64,000 bases of DNA from assembly GCA_030686995.1 (NCBI GenBank), contig CM060704.1, forward strand, positions 114,616,042 to 114,680,041, in the 5' to 3' direction. The position numbers were made by a program, and so were the translations under genes. Within the stretch, counting starts at the first letter, position 1. Every line of letters starts with the position of its first letter. Of this stretch, positions 25,395-37,331 are shown in pieces. The DNA is from Artemisia argyi (lineage: Eukaryota; Streptophyta; Magnoliopsida; Asterales; Asteraceae). The notes below the pieces were generated by a model, which ran no database searches, had not been told where the DNA came from, and saw only the letters and a program-made list of their open reading frames with translations.

Positions 25395-25610
25395 ATGATG
25401 ATAATGATCGGAACGGTGATGGTGATCGGAGTGGTGCTGGTGATGATGATCGGAACAGTGATGATGAAAGACATGGTAACTGTCGATCGGAACAGTGATG
25501 GTAATCGGAGTGGTGATCGGAACATTGATGGTGATGATGAGATGATGATCGGAACAGTGATGGTGATCAGAACAGTGATGGTGATGATGATCGAAATGGT
25601 AATATAACTG
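25395..25610. repeat. Imperfect minisatellite (GATCGGAACAGTGATGGT)n
   Basis: About ten diverged units built from GATCGGA, ACAGTGATG and GTGATGATG. Open frames on both strands here (His/Asp-rich or Gly/Met-rich) are products of the repeat. Confidence 0.8.
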
Positions 25611-25649
25611 ATTTATGAATAGAAAGAATGAGAGCAGAGGAAACACACA

Positions 25650-27989
25650 CACGAAGTGTGTGTAAAAAATGAAGCGAATGAAAAAAAGAAAAAGAAAAGA
25701 AGAGACTTTATATAGTTGAGAGTATTAAGGTTAAGCATATTAAATCTTAGATTAATCTAGGTCATTAGATCAAAAAGAATGAAGGGTGGAGATTTGTCCA
25801 TTGGTATGCAAAAAAAATGAGTATGCATTTGAATTTTCCTCGTTAATATCAAATATGTTATCAAAATATGCCAAATGTTCGCTTAAAGTATTGACTTCAC
25901 TAAATTCATTCAATCCTATGTATTTAATACATGGATTACTAAAATTTCGAAAAATATTTATTTGCATTACTCGTTTCACCTGTAACCTTGGTAACCAGTT
26001 TTCAAATGCAATATTATTATACGAAAGTCCACTTCAATATAAAATTGCATGTCATTTACACGTAATTCTTTATAGTAAACGAGTATCTGTGCATTGAAAC
26101 GAGATTTTATAGCGACAGATAGTTTATTGATAAAAAAAATTTATAGGTTATAAACAAAAAATAATAAAAGTTTGAAGATTTGAGAATTAAACATAATATT
26201 TTGAAACTCGGTTCGAACCGGGTGGTTCAATCAGTTGAACCGTTCCGGTCGAAAAATTGATCGATTTAAACCGGGTCAACTTGCTAGGTTGGGTCGAAAA
26301 TGGGTCAAATTAAACCGGGTCAACCCGGTCTGTGATTTGTATTAATAGTTTCCTTTTGAAATATATGTTTTCAACATTTCTTTTTTTAGTTTCAACTTTT
26401 CACTTTTCAGTTTTTTCTTCGGGTACCTGTGACGATTAACCGGAGAAATAGATCTCGATGAGGCCTGATTCACCAGTTTGTATCGATTTCAACGGGTCCT
26501 CTATGGTTCGTTTTCGAATGGTTTTTATTGGTTAGCCGAACTGGTGGCGACACCAGTTCCCGGTTGAACCCGTTGGTCCCGTCCAGTTTTAAAAAGTATA
26601 TGTACCATCAATTTGTTATGTTGTATGAAGTTTTGTGTGTTTTATTAATTTGTATAATGTGTATAATAACATGTACTTTTCATTTTAGGGTGTTTAAAAA
26701 TAACATTAATTAGTGTGTTTAATTATTTCATATTGATTATATTGTACATTATTTAAATTATACATTATGAAATTTTTATTATACTTTTTAGTAAGTGGTG
26801 TTTTAATTGGTTATATTTAATTTGGTAGATATGTTTTTAATTGGTTGTACAATGTGAATAAATCATTGTACTTTTAAGTGATGAGATGTTTTAATGAGAG
26901 TATTAATTACATTATTTTTCTCTCTCATATGATCAAATATTGAAAACTCAATTTTTCACTTTGACTGTTTTTCTTTTATAAGCAGTATAAATATATCAAT
27001 TTTTCTTTCATTTGTATATGCTGTTAAAAAAGAAAGGTTTATTAACGAAAGTGAAAAACACTAACATAAACATGTCCAATTGATCATGCATAATTTTTCC
27101 ACTATTAAAAGTTTGTCGTTGTTGGTCTTTTTTTCTCTCTCGAAAATCATTATTTTCTGAACAAAAAGAAATCAGTACAATACAAGAACATCTTTTACGT
27201 GAGTACAACCACAAAAGAGTGAGGATGCGAGATATCACGATGACATGACGCTGAGTTTGTAGTAATGGTAGATAAAGGTCGTCTTAACCAACGCGGATGC
27301 TTTTATGTGAGATCTAGGATTTTGTCCTTGATGTTTTTAAAAATCTAAACCTCCAATCTTTTATTTTGATCAATTTAGATTTAGTAAAAATTATTTCACG
27401 AGAAGTTTAACAACAAATAAAAAAAAGGTCATATTTGTTGTTTCATTTCGTTTCCACATCATCAAGGGACACCGCATAGTTGCCACGTCTATGCCACAAG
27501 AACGCCAAGTCAACCTTCATTTAGAGAGCTAGGTGTCGAGATTGCCCAATAACATTTATTGGTGTATTATCTCAGCGTCACCTAATCATTTCTTTAATTA
27601 CACACCAATAACTAAAAAATATTCCTTAGGAAAAAAGCCAATAACACTTACTGGTGTTTGTAAGCCTCACAAAACACCCCATCAAATACACGCCGCACAC
27701 TGAAAAAAACGAAAAATAAAAAATAAAAAATAAAAAGAAAGAATAATACCGGGCATTGCAACAACGCATTGCAACAACGGATGTACCAACAGCGCACCAA
27801 TGGCACTACCGTCGGTGCACAAATGGCGGCACCAATAGTCAATTTGGGTGGCGAATGGCGAGCAAAGGGACACTGCATGGTGCTCTCTTAGTTATGAGGT
27901 TACAGTAGTTCATCACAACATGTCACTACAAAATTGGCTACTTATATTAGTAATAAAAAGGTAAAGATTTCATTTGTGTACATACTTAG
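25650..27989. other. Non-coding stretch
   Basis: No gene recognised. 26205-26330 is built from repeated GGTTCGAACCGG/GGGTCAA blocks, typical of an old non-autonomous element. 27545-27690 holds CCAATAACATTTATTGGTG-like inverted motifs. The other frames are unsupported. Confidence 0.55.
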
Positions 27990-28700
27990 TGTTAGTTTTA
28001 ACGGATAATAAATTAATATATCATGACCGGACTCGAACTCGAGACTTCGGGATTGCACACTTTACGTATGAGTTTCAATGAATTAATAATTATTGTTTTA
28101 GTAACGAATAATTATTAAATACACGAAATATAAACTTAACGGTAACTAACGACCGTTAGACGAAACATGAAGGACTAGATTTGGCAAAGAGTGAAAGTTA
28201 GGTTCGGGTTGGGCCTTGTGTACCCATGGCCGGCCTCCCCCCTCTCCCTAGGGCTTTGGGATAGCTTTTGCTCCAAGCATTTTGATTAGTATATAATGAG
28301 ATCCCCTCTCATTCATTCTTCTCATCCCTTGGTTCCATAGCAACCTAATCTCTTCTTCCTTCTCTTTCTTTGTGTCTAATCGATCTTTGATTGATAGGAC
28401 CAATAGTTTAATCTTTTCGTGTAAAAACGAATCTAGCATTTCCGTTGAAACGCTATAGTACGTGTGTGTGAGAACGAAGTGTTAGCATACTTTTGCTAAC
28501 GGTGATCTTGCCTTGTGACTTGCCCTAGTCGATCCATATAAGCCCTCTCCTAGGGTTTATAAGTTCTTGTTCTTGCTATTGAATAAGAGGTACGCTTCCA
28601 TTTATATTCGGTTAATTTATTATTTGTATTTGATCTATTCCGCTGCGTACTCTTTGATGTTTATATGTTTATAGTTTATTATTATTCATATATTCCAACA
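27990..28700 (+). repeat. Left LTR of the young copia element
   Basis: Starts TGTTAGTTTTAAC, ends ATATTCCAACA. It contains the candidate promoter TTAGTATATAATGAG at about 28286 and the pyrimidine-rich start region after it. A short CCCTAGGG-type and GGCCGGCC block lies at 28228-28254. Confidence 0.93.
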
Positions 28701-28701
28701 G

Positions 28702-28715
28702 TGGCATCAATAGCC
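28702..28715 (+). other. Primer binding site (initiator Met tRNA-like)
   Basis: TGGCATCAATAGCC starts one base after the LTR. The common plant copia primer site is TGGTATCAGAGC; the match is imperfect but correctly placed. Confidence 0.6.
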
Positions 28716-29854
28716 GTTAATACATTATAATGAATTACCGAAACACATAAAATTGAATCGTTTGATTATAACATGCTTGGTGTTCTTATGTTTTTATTTT
28801 TTTCATAAACCCTAGTTTTTATTTTTATTTCGAATTTATTTAATTATTTATATATATGTCGAAAGTTTTTTTTTTATTTAAAAAGAAATTAGGGTTTGAT
28901 GAATTATGTAATAAAAACTTGTAGAAACCCTAGATTGCATGTAATTTATGTGTATGGATATTGTGATATGCCGTTTGGTTGCGTTCCTTGATTGACATGA
29001 TTATTTGTATAATATGTGCAATATGGGCATTCATGACACACTATGCATGTGTTGTTATGGATTATGATTTGTTTGATTTCATGCTTATTTATGCGATTTT
29101 ATTATAATTGATAAATTGTTTAGTAAATATTATGTATAAAGATTACTAAAATTTGATTAATTATAATATTAGGGAAGACCCTATTAATCGTGTATTATAT
29201 CAATAGTGTGTTTTAATATTGATTTTAATTTGCATGACCATTATTGTTGTTGTTTGTTTATTTTATTTTATTACTTTTGTTTTATATGTTTTTAACATGA
29301 TAGTAACAAAGGGTAATTTCAATAAATAAAATATTAAACGGACTTAAAAATGGTGAAATCTTGTTTTGAGCTTACTTAATAAATCTTGGACTTTGGGTTG
29401 ATTGATCGCGACTGTATTAAGTGGTTGAAAGGTGGAACTAATTATGACAAACTATTAAAGTGGGTATAAGGATGGCTACGCGTTAATTTGCGGCCTTAGT
29501 GAGCCTCCATTCTGGCTTACCGCTCGCCTGTGAGTCATATTTTAGTCTTTACCTAAAATCCATGATAACTACGAAGCACTTAAGGCAAAGTTGTAAGTTT
29601 CTCAACGCCTCAATCAAAAGTTTGGAGATTTAAGCTCGTAAAGAAACTAATGAGTAAAAGTTTTTTTTACATGAAACATATGCTACAAGATGAATGCATG
29701 ACATCTTTGTACATATATTTTGATTACACACATCAAAAATACTACCCTTAAATTTAAGTTATATGCCATCCAATGAAACGGAAACACCTGAAATTGGATC
29801 TACGCCAGGGCGTAACCTGACTAGATTGCAATGGAAGGGCAAATTACATGATTT

Positions 29855-29882
29855 CATCACTAGCAGATCAACTGGTGTGGTG
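29855..29882 (+). other. Leader hairpin copy 5
   Basis: Stem CATCAC/GTGGTG with one G-U pair; interior TAGCAGATCAACTGGT differs from the other copies only in the 3' internal-loop base. Confidence 0.6.
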
Positions 29883-30086
29883 TCATTATGTAAGTTTGTT
29901 GTTTCTTAAATTGGTTAACTTAATTGAGTTGATAGTGGGAACTGATCACTCAAGGCATAAGAAGATGGGGATAAAACATGCTTACATTGCAACTGCGGTT
30001 GGCAATTAATGTAAATCCCATCGATTCTAGGAATTGCAATTGAATATTGGCAATTGGGACACGTCTCGTACCTTATTGAATAACGT

Positions 30087-30114
30087 CATCACTAGCAGAT
30101 CAACTGATGTGATG
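30087..30114 (+). other. Leader hairpin copy 6
   Basis: Stem CATCAC/GTGATG, fully paired, extendable by one T-A pair. It lies 132 bases before the gag start codon. Confidence 0.6.
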
Positions 30115-30245
30115 AACTTATGTCAATTTGGATCCTAGTTTTTCAATGTAAAATTAAAATGGTTATATGTTTATGAACCTAGGGTATTTAATTTTATTGA
30201 AATTTAATTATCGAAAGTACTAACTTTTGAATTTTTTCTGTAGAA

Positions 30246-33200
30246 ATGGCTACACCTGAAAACACTAATATGAGCAACATGAGTTCTGCGTTCAAGCAAA
30301 TGATTGATCGAGACAAGTTGACTGGTGAAAATTTCAATGACTGGTATCGATCTTTAAGAATCACCTTAAGGATGGCCAGAAGATATGATTATCTTGGTGA
30401 ACCCCTTCATGCTGAACCTGCTGCAGATGCAACCCAAGCCCAAAAGGATACATACAAAATTGAATATGAGAAGCACAATGATGTGGCTTGTCTCATGTTG
30501 GCTGGGATGGATACTCAATTGCAGAAACAGTTTGAGCCCTTTGGTCCCATGGACATGATCAATGAACTCAGACGAATGTTTGAGAAACCACCTGCTGCAG
30601 AATTATATGATTTAATAGAATCTTTGCATAATTGTAAGCAGGAAGCAGGAAAATCCGTGAGTGCCCATTTTCAGTCCATGAAACATTATATGGACCAATT
30701 GGAGCGACTTGGCTGGGGATATCAGGAAAGCTTATGTATTGGTCTCATTCTACGATCCCTTAATCAGGATTTGTATAGTGAGTTTGTACGCAATTACAAT
30801 ATGCATTGCAAGGGGAAGACAGTAAGTGAAGTTCATGCAATGCTTATTGACTATGAGAAAGGCCTGAACAAGAAGGCACCTACACCAGCTGTAATGGCAA
30901 TACAGGGTGGTAGGATCACCAAGAAACCCAACAAACCGCATAATGCGAACTTCAAGGGTAAAGGCAATGGTACTGGTAAAGGCAAGCAGATTGTAAACCA
31001 CCAACAGAAGCCTAAAAAGCAAAATCCTCCTTTTCAGAAGAAGAAGGAAAATTTCAATAAGGATTTGGCTAAATGTCACCACTGCAACACTCCTGGTCAT
31101 TGGAAGAAAAACTGTCCATTGTTTCTAGAGGAGTTGCGCCTCAACAAAAGTAAAATGCCTGGTAACGTCGCAAGCACTTCAGGTATGTTTATGATTGAGT
31201 TATTTTCTTTTCCTCGTAAGAATAATTCCTGGATATATGATACAGGATGTGGTACTCACATCTGTAATACGTCGCAGGGACTTAGAGGAGCAAGGAAGCT
31301 GGCCTATGGAGAAAGATACTTGTACGTAGGTAATGGAGTACGTGCAGCAGTTGAAGCCATAGGGACTTTCGATTTAGTTTTACCTTCGGGGATGATACTA
31401 GTATTGAATAATTGTCACTTTGCACCCTCTATTGTTAGGGGTGTCATTTCAGTTTCCTTGTTATTGGATAATGGTTTTGTTCACACATTTATTAATAATG
31501 GAATTTCTGTTTCTTTAAATAATATTTTTTACTTTAATGCAATTCCAATAAATGCTGTGTTTGAAATTGATATGGAAGATTCCATGTCCAAGAGAAATAA
31601 TTCTGTGTATAGCATTAGCAATAAGAGAATCAAGTCTAACTTGGATTCGTCTTATCTTTGGCACTGTCGTCTTGCTCATATAGGCAAGGATCACATGGAA
31701 AAGCTGCAACATGATGGGCTTTTGCATAAGATCAATGATGATTCATTTGATAAATGTGAATCCTGCATATCTGGGAAGATGACAAGGAAACCTTTTTCAC
31801 CTCAAGTGGAAAGGGCTACAGATCTACTTGGATTAATACACACTGATGTGTGTGGTCCACTTAGACATGTGTCAAGACGTGGTGCTACCTACTTCATAAC
31901 CTTCACGGATGATTATAGTCGTTATGGTTATGTTTATTTACTTAAACATAAACATGAGGTCTTTAATACCTTCAAGGCTTTTAAAAGTGAAGTAGAATTA
32001 CAACTCGGTAAGAAGATTAAGGCACTTCGATCCGATAAAGGCGGTGAATATTTAAGCCAAGAGTTTAAAGATTATCTAACTGAGTGTGGCATAGTCCAGC
32101 ATCTCACGGCTCCTTATACTCCACAGCAAAATGGTGTATCTGAAAGAAGAAATCGTACTTTGCTAGACATGGTACGATCAATGTTTAATCTTACATCTCT
32201 ACCCTTATCCTTTTGGGATTATGCCCTTGAAACTGCTATTCGCATATTGAATATGGTTCCAACAAAGAAGGTTGATAAGACTCCATATGAATTATGGACA
32301 GGAAAAGCTCCCAACTTTTCTTACTTAAAGGTCTGGGGTTGTGACGCGTTTGTTAAACGTGATTCACCAGATAAACTCCAACAGAGATCTGTTAAGTGTA
32401 TCTTCGTAGGATACCCAAAGGAAACGATGGGTTACTACTTTTACTTTCCACCAGAGAATAAAGTCATTGTGGCTAGGTATGGAGATTTCTTTGAAAAGAA
32501 TCTCATATCTCAAGAATTCAGTGGGAGAGTTTATGATCTAGAGGATGAAGATACATCACCTTCTGAAAACACTAGCACACTTCCTGTGGAACCTGAAAGT
32601 TTAGGTCCTCCACCTGAAGTGGAAGTGGTACCCATTCGCAGATCTTCAAGAACTGTGAAAGCACCCGAACGTCTATGTCTTAACGTAGAGTGTGAGGAAA
32701 CGATACTAGGGGATCTTAATGAACCTACTAGTTATAAGGCTGCCATTAATGGTCCTGAAAAGGAGAAATGGCAGAGTGCTATGAATGGGGAAATGCAGTC
32801 CATGAAAGACAATGAAGTCTGGGAAGAAGTAGACTTACCTCCAAATGCTAAGGTAGTTGGAAGTAAATGGCTCTACAAAATGAAAACAGACATGGATGGC
32901 ATTGTACACATCTATAAGGCTCGTTTGGTAGCTAAAGGCTATACTCAAACATTTGGTGTTGACTACGAGGAGACCTTTTCTCCTGTAGCTGACATTAGAG
33001 CTATTAGGATTCTCTTAGCCATAGCTGCCTACTATGACTATGAGATATGGCAAATGGATGTCAAAACCGCCTTCTTGAATGGTCGCCTAGATGAAGACAT
33101 CTATATGGCGCAGCCTGAGGGGTTTGTGAATCCAGAATTTCCAAACCGTGTATGCAAATTTAAAAGATCCATTTATGGATTAAAGCAAGCATCACGTCAA

Positions 33201-34307
33201 TGGAATAAGAGATTTGACGCAGAAATCAAAAGTTTTGGATTTAGTCAAAATCTTGATGAGCCATGTGTATACCAGAAAGCTAGTGGGAGTAATGTTACTT
33301 TCCTTATCCTATATGTCGATGACATATTAATATTAGGAAATCATATACCAAGTTTAAACGAAGTTAAAGCTTATCTTGGTAGATGTTTTTCTATGAAGGA
33401 TTTAGGAGAAGCGACATTCATCCTTGGAATCAAGATCTACAAAGATAGATCAAAGCGGTTGATTGGATTAAGTCAAAGTACTTACATTGATAAAGTATTG
33501 AAGAGATTTAATATGCAAAATTTCAAGAAAGGATATTTGCCAATGCAAGTAGAACATGGCTTAAGTAGCAAACTATGTGCCTCAACACCTGAAGAGGTTG
33601 CAATCATGAAGAAGGTTCCGTATGCTTCAGCAGTAGGATCTATCATGTATGCAGTTAGATGCACAAGACCTGATGTGGCGTTTGCACAAAATATGACCAG
33701 TCGTTATCAACAGAATCCAGGTGGAAAGCACTGGCACGCTGTTAAAAGCATTCTTAAGTATTTAAGGAATACTAAAGAAATGTTCCTAGTGTATGGGGGA
33801 AATCCAGAAGCAGAACTTGATGTTACAGGTTACTGTGATGCGTCATTTGAAACTGATAAAGATGATACAAAGTCTCAGACGGGTTATGTCTTTGTTATTA
33901 ATGGATGAGCAGTTGACTGGAAGAGCAAGAAGCAGACAACAATTGCGATGTCTGTTACAGAAGCTGAGTATATTGCTGCATCGGAAGCTGCGATGGAAGC
34001 TGTTTGGATCAGGAAATTCATTTCGGGGCTTGGTATTATGCCGTCAATTGAATTACCTATTAATATGTATTGTGACAACTCTGCCGCAGTTACATTCGCC
34101 AATGAACCTGGAGTTATGAAGGGCGCCAGACATTTTCCAAGAAGATATCATTATGTTCGAGAACAAGTCGACATAGGTGAAATCAATCTACTCAAAATTC
34201 ACACAGATAACAATATAGCTGATCCATTTACGAAGGCTTTATCTAAGGAAAAGCTTACTCGACATGCTGATGGCATTGGACTTCGTTTAGCTAGTAGTTT
34301 CATGTAG
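30246..34307 (+). pseudogene. gag-pol: Copia gag-pol polyprotein, one in-frame stop
   Basis: One frame of 1353 codons encodes gag, protease, integrase, RT and RNase H, the copia order. Gag is residues 1-~250. The CCHC knuckle CHHCNTPGHWKKNC is at 277-290. The protease motif YDTGCGTH has Asp 332. The GAG-pre-integrase motif YLWHCRLAH is followed by CESC. Integrase D534, D597 and E633 fit DD35E. RT runs from KARLVAKGYTQ to the YVDD at about residues 1023-1026. RNase H includes GYCDASF and SVTEAEYIA. A TGA at 33906-33908 interrupts RNase H after FVING; the frame resumes unchanged to the TAG at 34305. No frameshift is seen. The start ATG at 30246 (MATPENTN) follows a 1.5-kb leader. Apart from that stop it could be functional. 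Confidence 0.92.
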
Positions 34308-35140
34308 ATCTGTGGTTAGTATTTGGATAAAGGATTGTAAACAATAATTATTCGAATGAAATGAAGTATTGTGTTATGTTTATTTCTATTCATAAATATT
34401 GTATCCTATATTTGCATGTTTAATCCATGAATAACTTAAGTTATTCTAAATTGTCCGTTGTCAATTAATGATATGGGAGTATCATTAAACTAAGACAAAT
34501 GTGAGATTTGGTATAATATATATAAATTATATTGGTGCGTAGACATGCCAAATTCACATGATATTCAATAATTGGAAAATTAAATATAGGACAAAATCCC
34601 AATGCATGATTGTACTTATGGATGTTGTCATTATAGTAAATCATGAATATTTATCCTCAGACTTGAGATACCAGGTAACTACTGTGGATGTAGCTCATTT
34701 TCTGTGAGATAATCTAACGCTATCCGTAACTGGTAGTTATAAGGATTATTTCCAGAAGTGATGCGAAGTTCATAGGTTATGCTTGTAGTCAATACAGGAT
34801 TTGGTTCCTTCAAATTTGTTTTGAAGTATAATACTGTTTGGCCGCTCGTAGGATTAACAAGATGTTTGCATGGCCATGCCCAAGGTCTATCTGGAATACG
34901 TTCAGAAGAGTTGGTAATCTTGCTTAATCATAAATAACGAGAAACACTAGTTAATTATGGAATGACTTCAATCCATATCCAAATTAACATAGTATTAGAA
35001 TCAAAAGGATAAGTATGATGATGAATCATCAAAGGTGGTTTTTTCCAGGAAACCATACTCGAGATCGTTCTGGGGACATTGGCGTGTTATGCTAGACTAA
35101 CCATTGTCATTGTTACATTAATCTATATTCGAGTGGGAGC

Positions 35141-35850
35141 TATTAGTTTTAACAGATAATAAATTAATATATCATGACCGGACTCGAACTCGAGGCTTCG
35201 GGATTGCACACTTTACGTATGAGTTTCAATGAATTAATAATTATTGTTTTAGTGACGAATAATTATTAAATACACGAAATATAAACTTAACGGTAACTAA
35301 CGACCGTTAGACGAAACATGAAGGACTAGATTTGGCAAAGAGTGAAAGTTAGGTTCGGGTTGGGCCTTGTGTACCCATGGCCGGCCTCCCCCCTCTCCCT
35401 AGGGCTTTGGGATAGCTTTTGCTCCAAGCATCTTGATTAGTATATAATGAGATCCCCTCTCATTCATTCTTCTCATCCCTTGGTTCCATAGCAACCTAAT
35501 CTCTTCTTCCTTCTCTTTCTTTGTGTCTAATCGATATTTGATTAATAGGACCAATAGTTTAATCTTTTCGTGTAAAAACGAATCTAGCATTTCCGTTGAA
35601 ACGCTATAGTACGTGTGTGTGAGAACGAAGTGTTAGCATACTTTTGCTAACGGTGATCTTGCTTTGTGACTTGCCCTAGTCGATCCATATAAGCCCTTTC
35701 CTAGGGTTTATAAGTTCTTGTTCTTGCTATTGAATAAGAGGTAGCTTCCATTTATATTCGGTTAATTTATTATTTATATTTGATCTATTCCGCTGCGTAC
35801 TCTTTGATGTTTATATGTTTATAGTTTATTATTATTCATATATTCCAACA
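35141..35850 (+). repeat. Right LTR of the young copia element
   Basis: Nearly identical to the left LTR. The first dinucleotide is TA, not TG, which is a terminal change that would impair integration of a new copy made from it. Confidence 0.93.
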
Positions 35851-35854
35851 CTTA

Positions 35855-36181
35855 CACTCTGTTCCCGAGTTTATTTTTTGGAGTGAAAGGGAAAGGTTTG
35901 GGATGGTAATAAAAAAAATTGTGTTCCTGAGATTTTTTAGGAGGAGAGAGGAAAGTAAATGATGGTAAATTACATCAAAATTACTCTCCTAATTTACTTC
36001 CCAAATTGGGATGAAATGGAGTGAAATTGATTTTAAAACTCTTTTTTTGTTACTTCCTTCTCTTTTCTTTCCAACTCGGGAATACAATATAAAAAAATAA
36101 TTTATTATTCCTCTCCTCTTTACTTCACTCATTTTTCCTCTCCATCTCTCTTCTTTCCGTTTTATACTCGGGAAGAGAGTG
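35855..36181. mobile_element. MITE with TTA target duplication, abutting the copia element
   Basis: Ends CACTCTGTTCCCGAGTTTA (35855) and TTTATACTCGGGAAGAGAGTG (to 36181) are inverted complements with one mismatch and one small indel. TTA flanks both sides (35852-35854 and 36182-36184), as in PIF/Harbinger-type MITEs. The interior is non-coding and purine-rich on one half, pyrimidine-rich on the other, so the whole element can fold back. Confidence 0.78.
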
Positions 36182-36425
36182 TTAGTTCTTGTTTTTTTGG
36201 CTTTTACGCTTATAAAAAAAGTACACGACTCGTTGTCTCTTTAGATAAACAAAGTTGCAGCCTGCAACAATGCAAAACTATTTGTCAACTTTCTATTTTC
36301 TAGTATTTTTTTATATCTTTAATTTGATCATCCTTTTAGAGAAATGGTCAAAACCAATCTATTTAAATGTAGGATTTAAGCTTCTTCCTACAGCCACATT
36401 TCACATAAACATTTGTTCCAAAACA

Positions 36426-36809
36426 ATGTTGGGCAAGAAGATAGGCTCCTTCAAAAACCTAGCAAAAATGATCAAAGTCAAACGCAACCCGGATAGTGAG
36501 CCATTGCACAATGACCATTTGCTCAAGATGTGTGCCGAGAATGGTTGCGCTGTAGCCTTTCCCATCTCAACCCCAAATGGCTATTTTGCGATTTACGTTG
36601 GTGACAAGCAACAAAGGTTTGTGGTTCCTACTGCATATCTGTCTCATCCGCTCTTTAAAATGTTGTTAGAGAAGGCTTACGATGACGAAGAGCAGAAAAA
36701 CCGACTGGTGATTCCCTGCAATGTGGTGGCATTTGAAAAGGTGCTTAAAACGGTGGAATGTTGCAATGGCATGTTTGATCTTGGGCATTTTTTTGAAGAG
36801 CTTATTTGA
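36426..36809 (+). CDS. SAUR: SAUR (small auxin-up RNA) family protein, 127 aa
   Basis: SAUR proteins are short plant proteins induced by auxin. Known members inhibit PP2C.D phosphatases and promote cell expansion. I choose the ATG at 36426 (MLGKKIGSFKNLAKMIK), which gives the usual basic N-terminus and length. The same frame is open upstream to an ATG at 36255, but that part is hydrophobic and unlike the family. The SAUR core is clear: PNGYFAIYVGDKQQRFVVP then YLSHPLFKMLLEKAY and a C-terminal LVIPCNVVAFEKVLKTVE. It has no intron, as is usual. A TATTTAAA box at 36358, about 70 bases upstream, fits a short 5' leader. No auxin-response TGTCTC copy pair was obvious, although TGTCTC occurs at 36235. 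It stands alone here rather than in a SAUR cluster. Confidence 0.9.
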   Translation: MLGKKIGSFKNLAKMIKVKRNPDSEPLHNDHLLKMCAENGCAVAFPISTPNGYFAIYVGDKQQRFVVPTAYLSHPLFKMLLEKAYDDEEQKNRLVIPCNVVAFEKVLKTVECCNGMFDLGHFFEELI

Positions 36810-37288
36810 GGATACATTTTTAACAAGCATTAATCTAGCTAGTTTAGAAATTAGCTAATCATTATATGTATGATAGTAAAATCTTCTCTGTTTAGTTTTA
36901 TCAGTGATATATATATAAACATATAGTCTATGATAAGAACTATTTATGCGAGGTTCAAAGTACTATATAGTCATTACAACCCGTAGTTTAATCCAGTTCG
37001 GCTTTATTTCGATCATAACTTCAACTCTACATATATTATCTAGAGAAATGATTGGCATGACTATATATTTGCGAGTTTTGATTCAAAGATCTAAAACATA
37101 AATCTGAGAAATTATGGCTTTATTATTTGTGTATAATCAACACTCTAGCTATATGAGATGAACAAATGGTAGCAACTAGCAAGCATTACGCTGTAAAATC
37201 GAACTAGAGTGGCGTGGAGTCTATGCGACCTTACATGGCCGTTTCAGCTTCAGGTTTAATTGTGTCCAAATGATTCATCTAAAGTGCC

Positions 37289-37331
<43 letters not shown>

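Larger units (their letters stand above)
27990..35850 (+). mobile_element. Nearly intact Ty1/copia LTR retrotransposon, 7.86 kb
   Basis: Left LTR 27990-28700, right LTR 35141-35850. A near-match primer site to initiator Met tRNA (TGGCATCAATAGCC, 28702) follows the left LTR, and a polypurine tract GAGTGGGAGC (35131-35140) precedes the right LTR. Flanks are CTTAG (27985-27989) and CTTAC (35851-35855), a 5-bp target duplication with one change. The LTRs differ by about ten substitutions and one single-base indel when read side by side, so insertion is recent relative to the other elements. Gag-pol in one frame starts at 30246. Confidence 0.93.

Noticed and set aside
25371..25652. His/Asp-rich protein on the minus strand
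   Set aside because: The frame is produced by a GATCGGAACAGTGATGGT minisatellite and is open in several frames at once.
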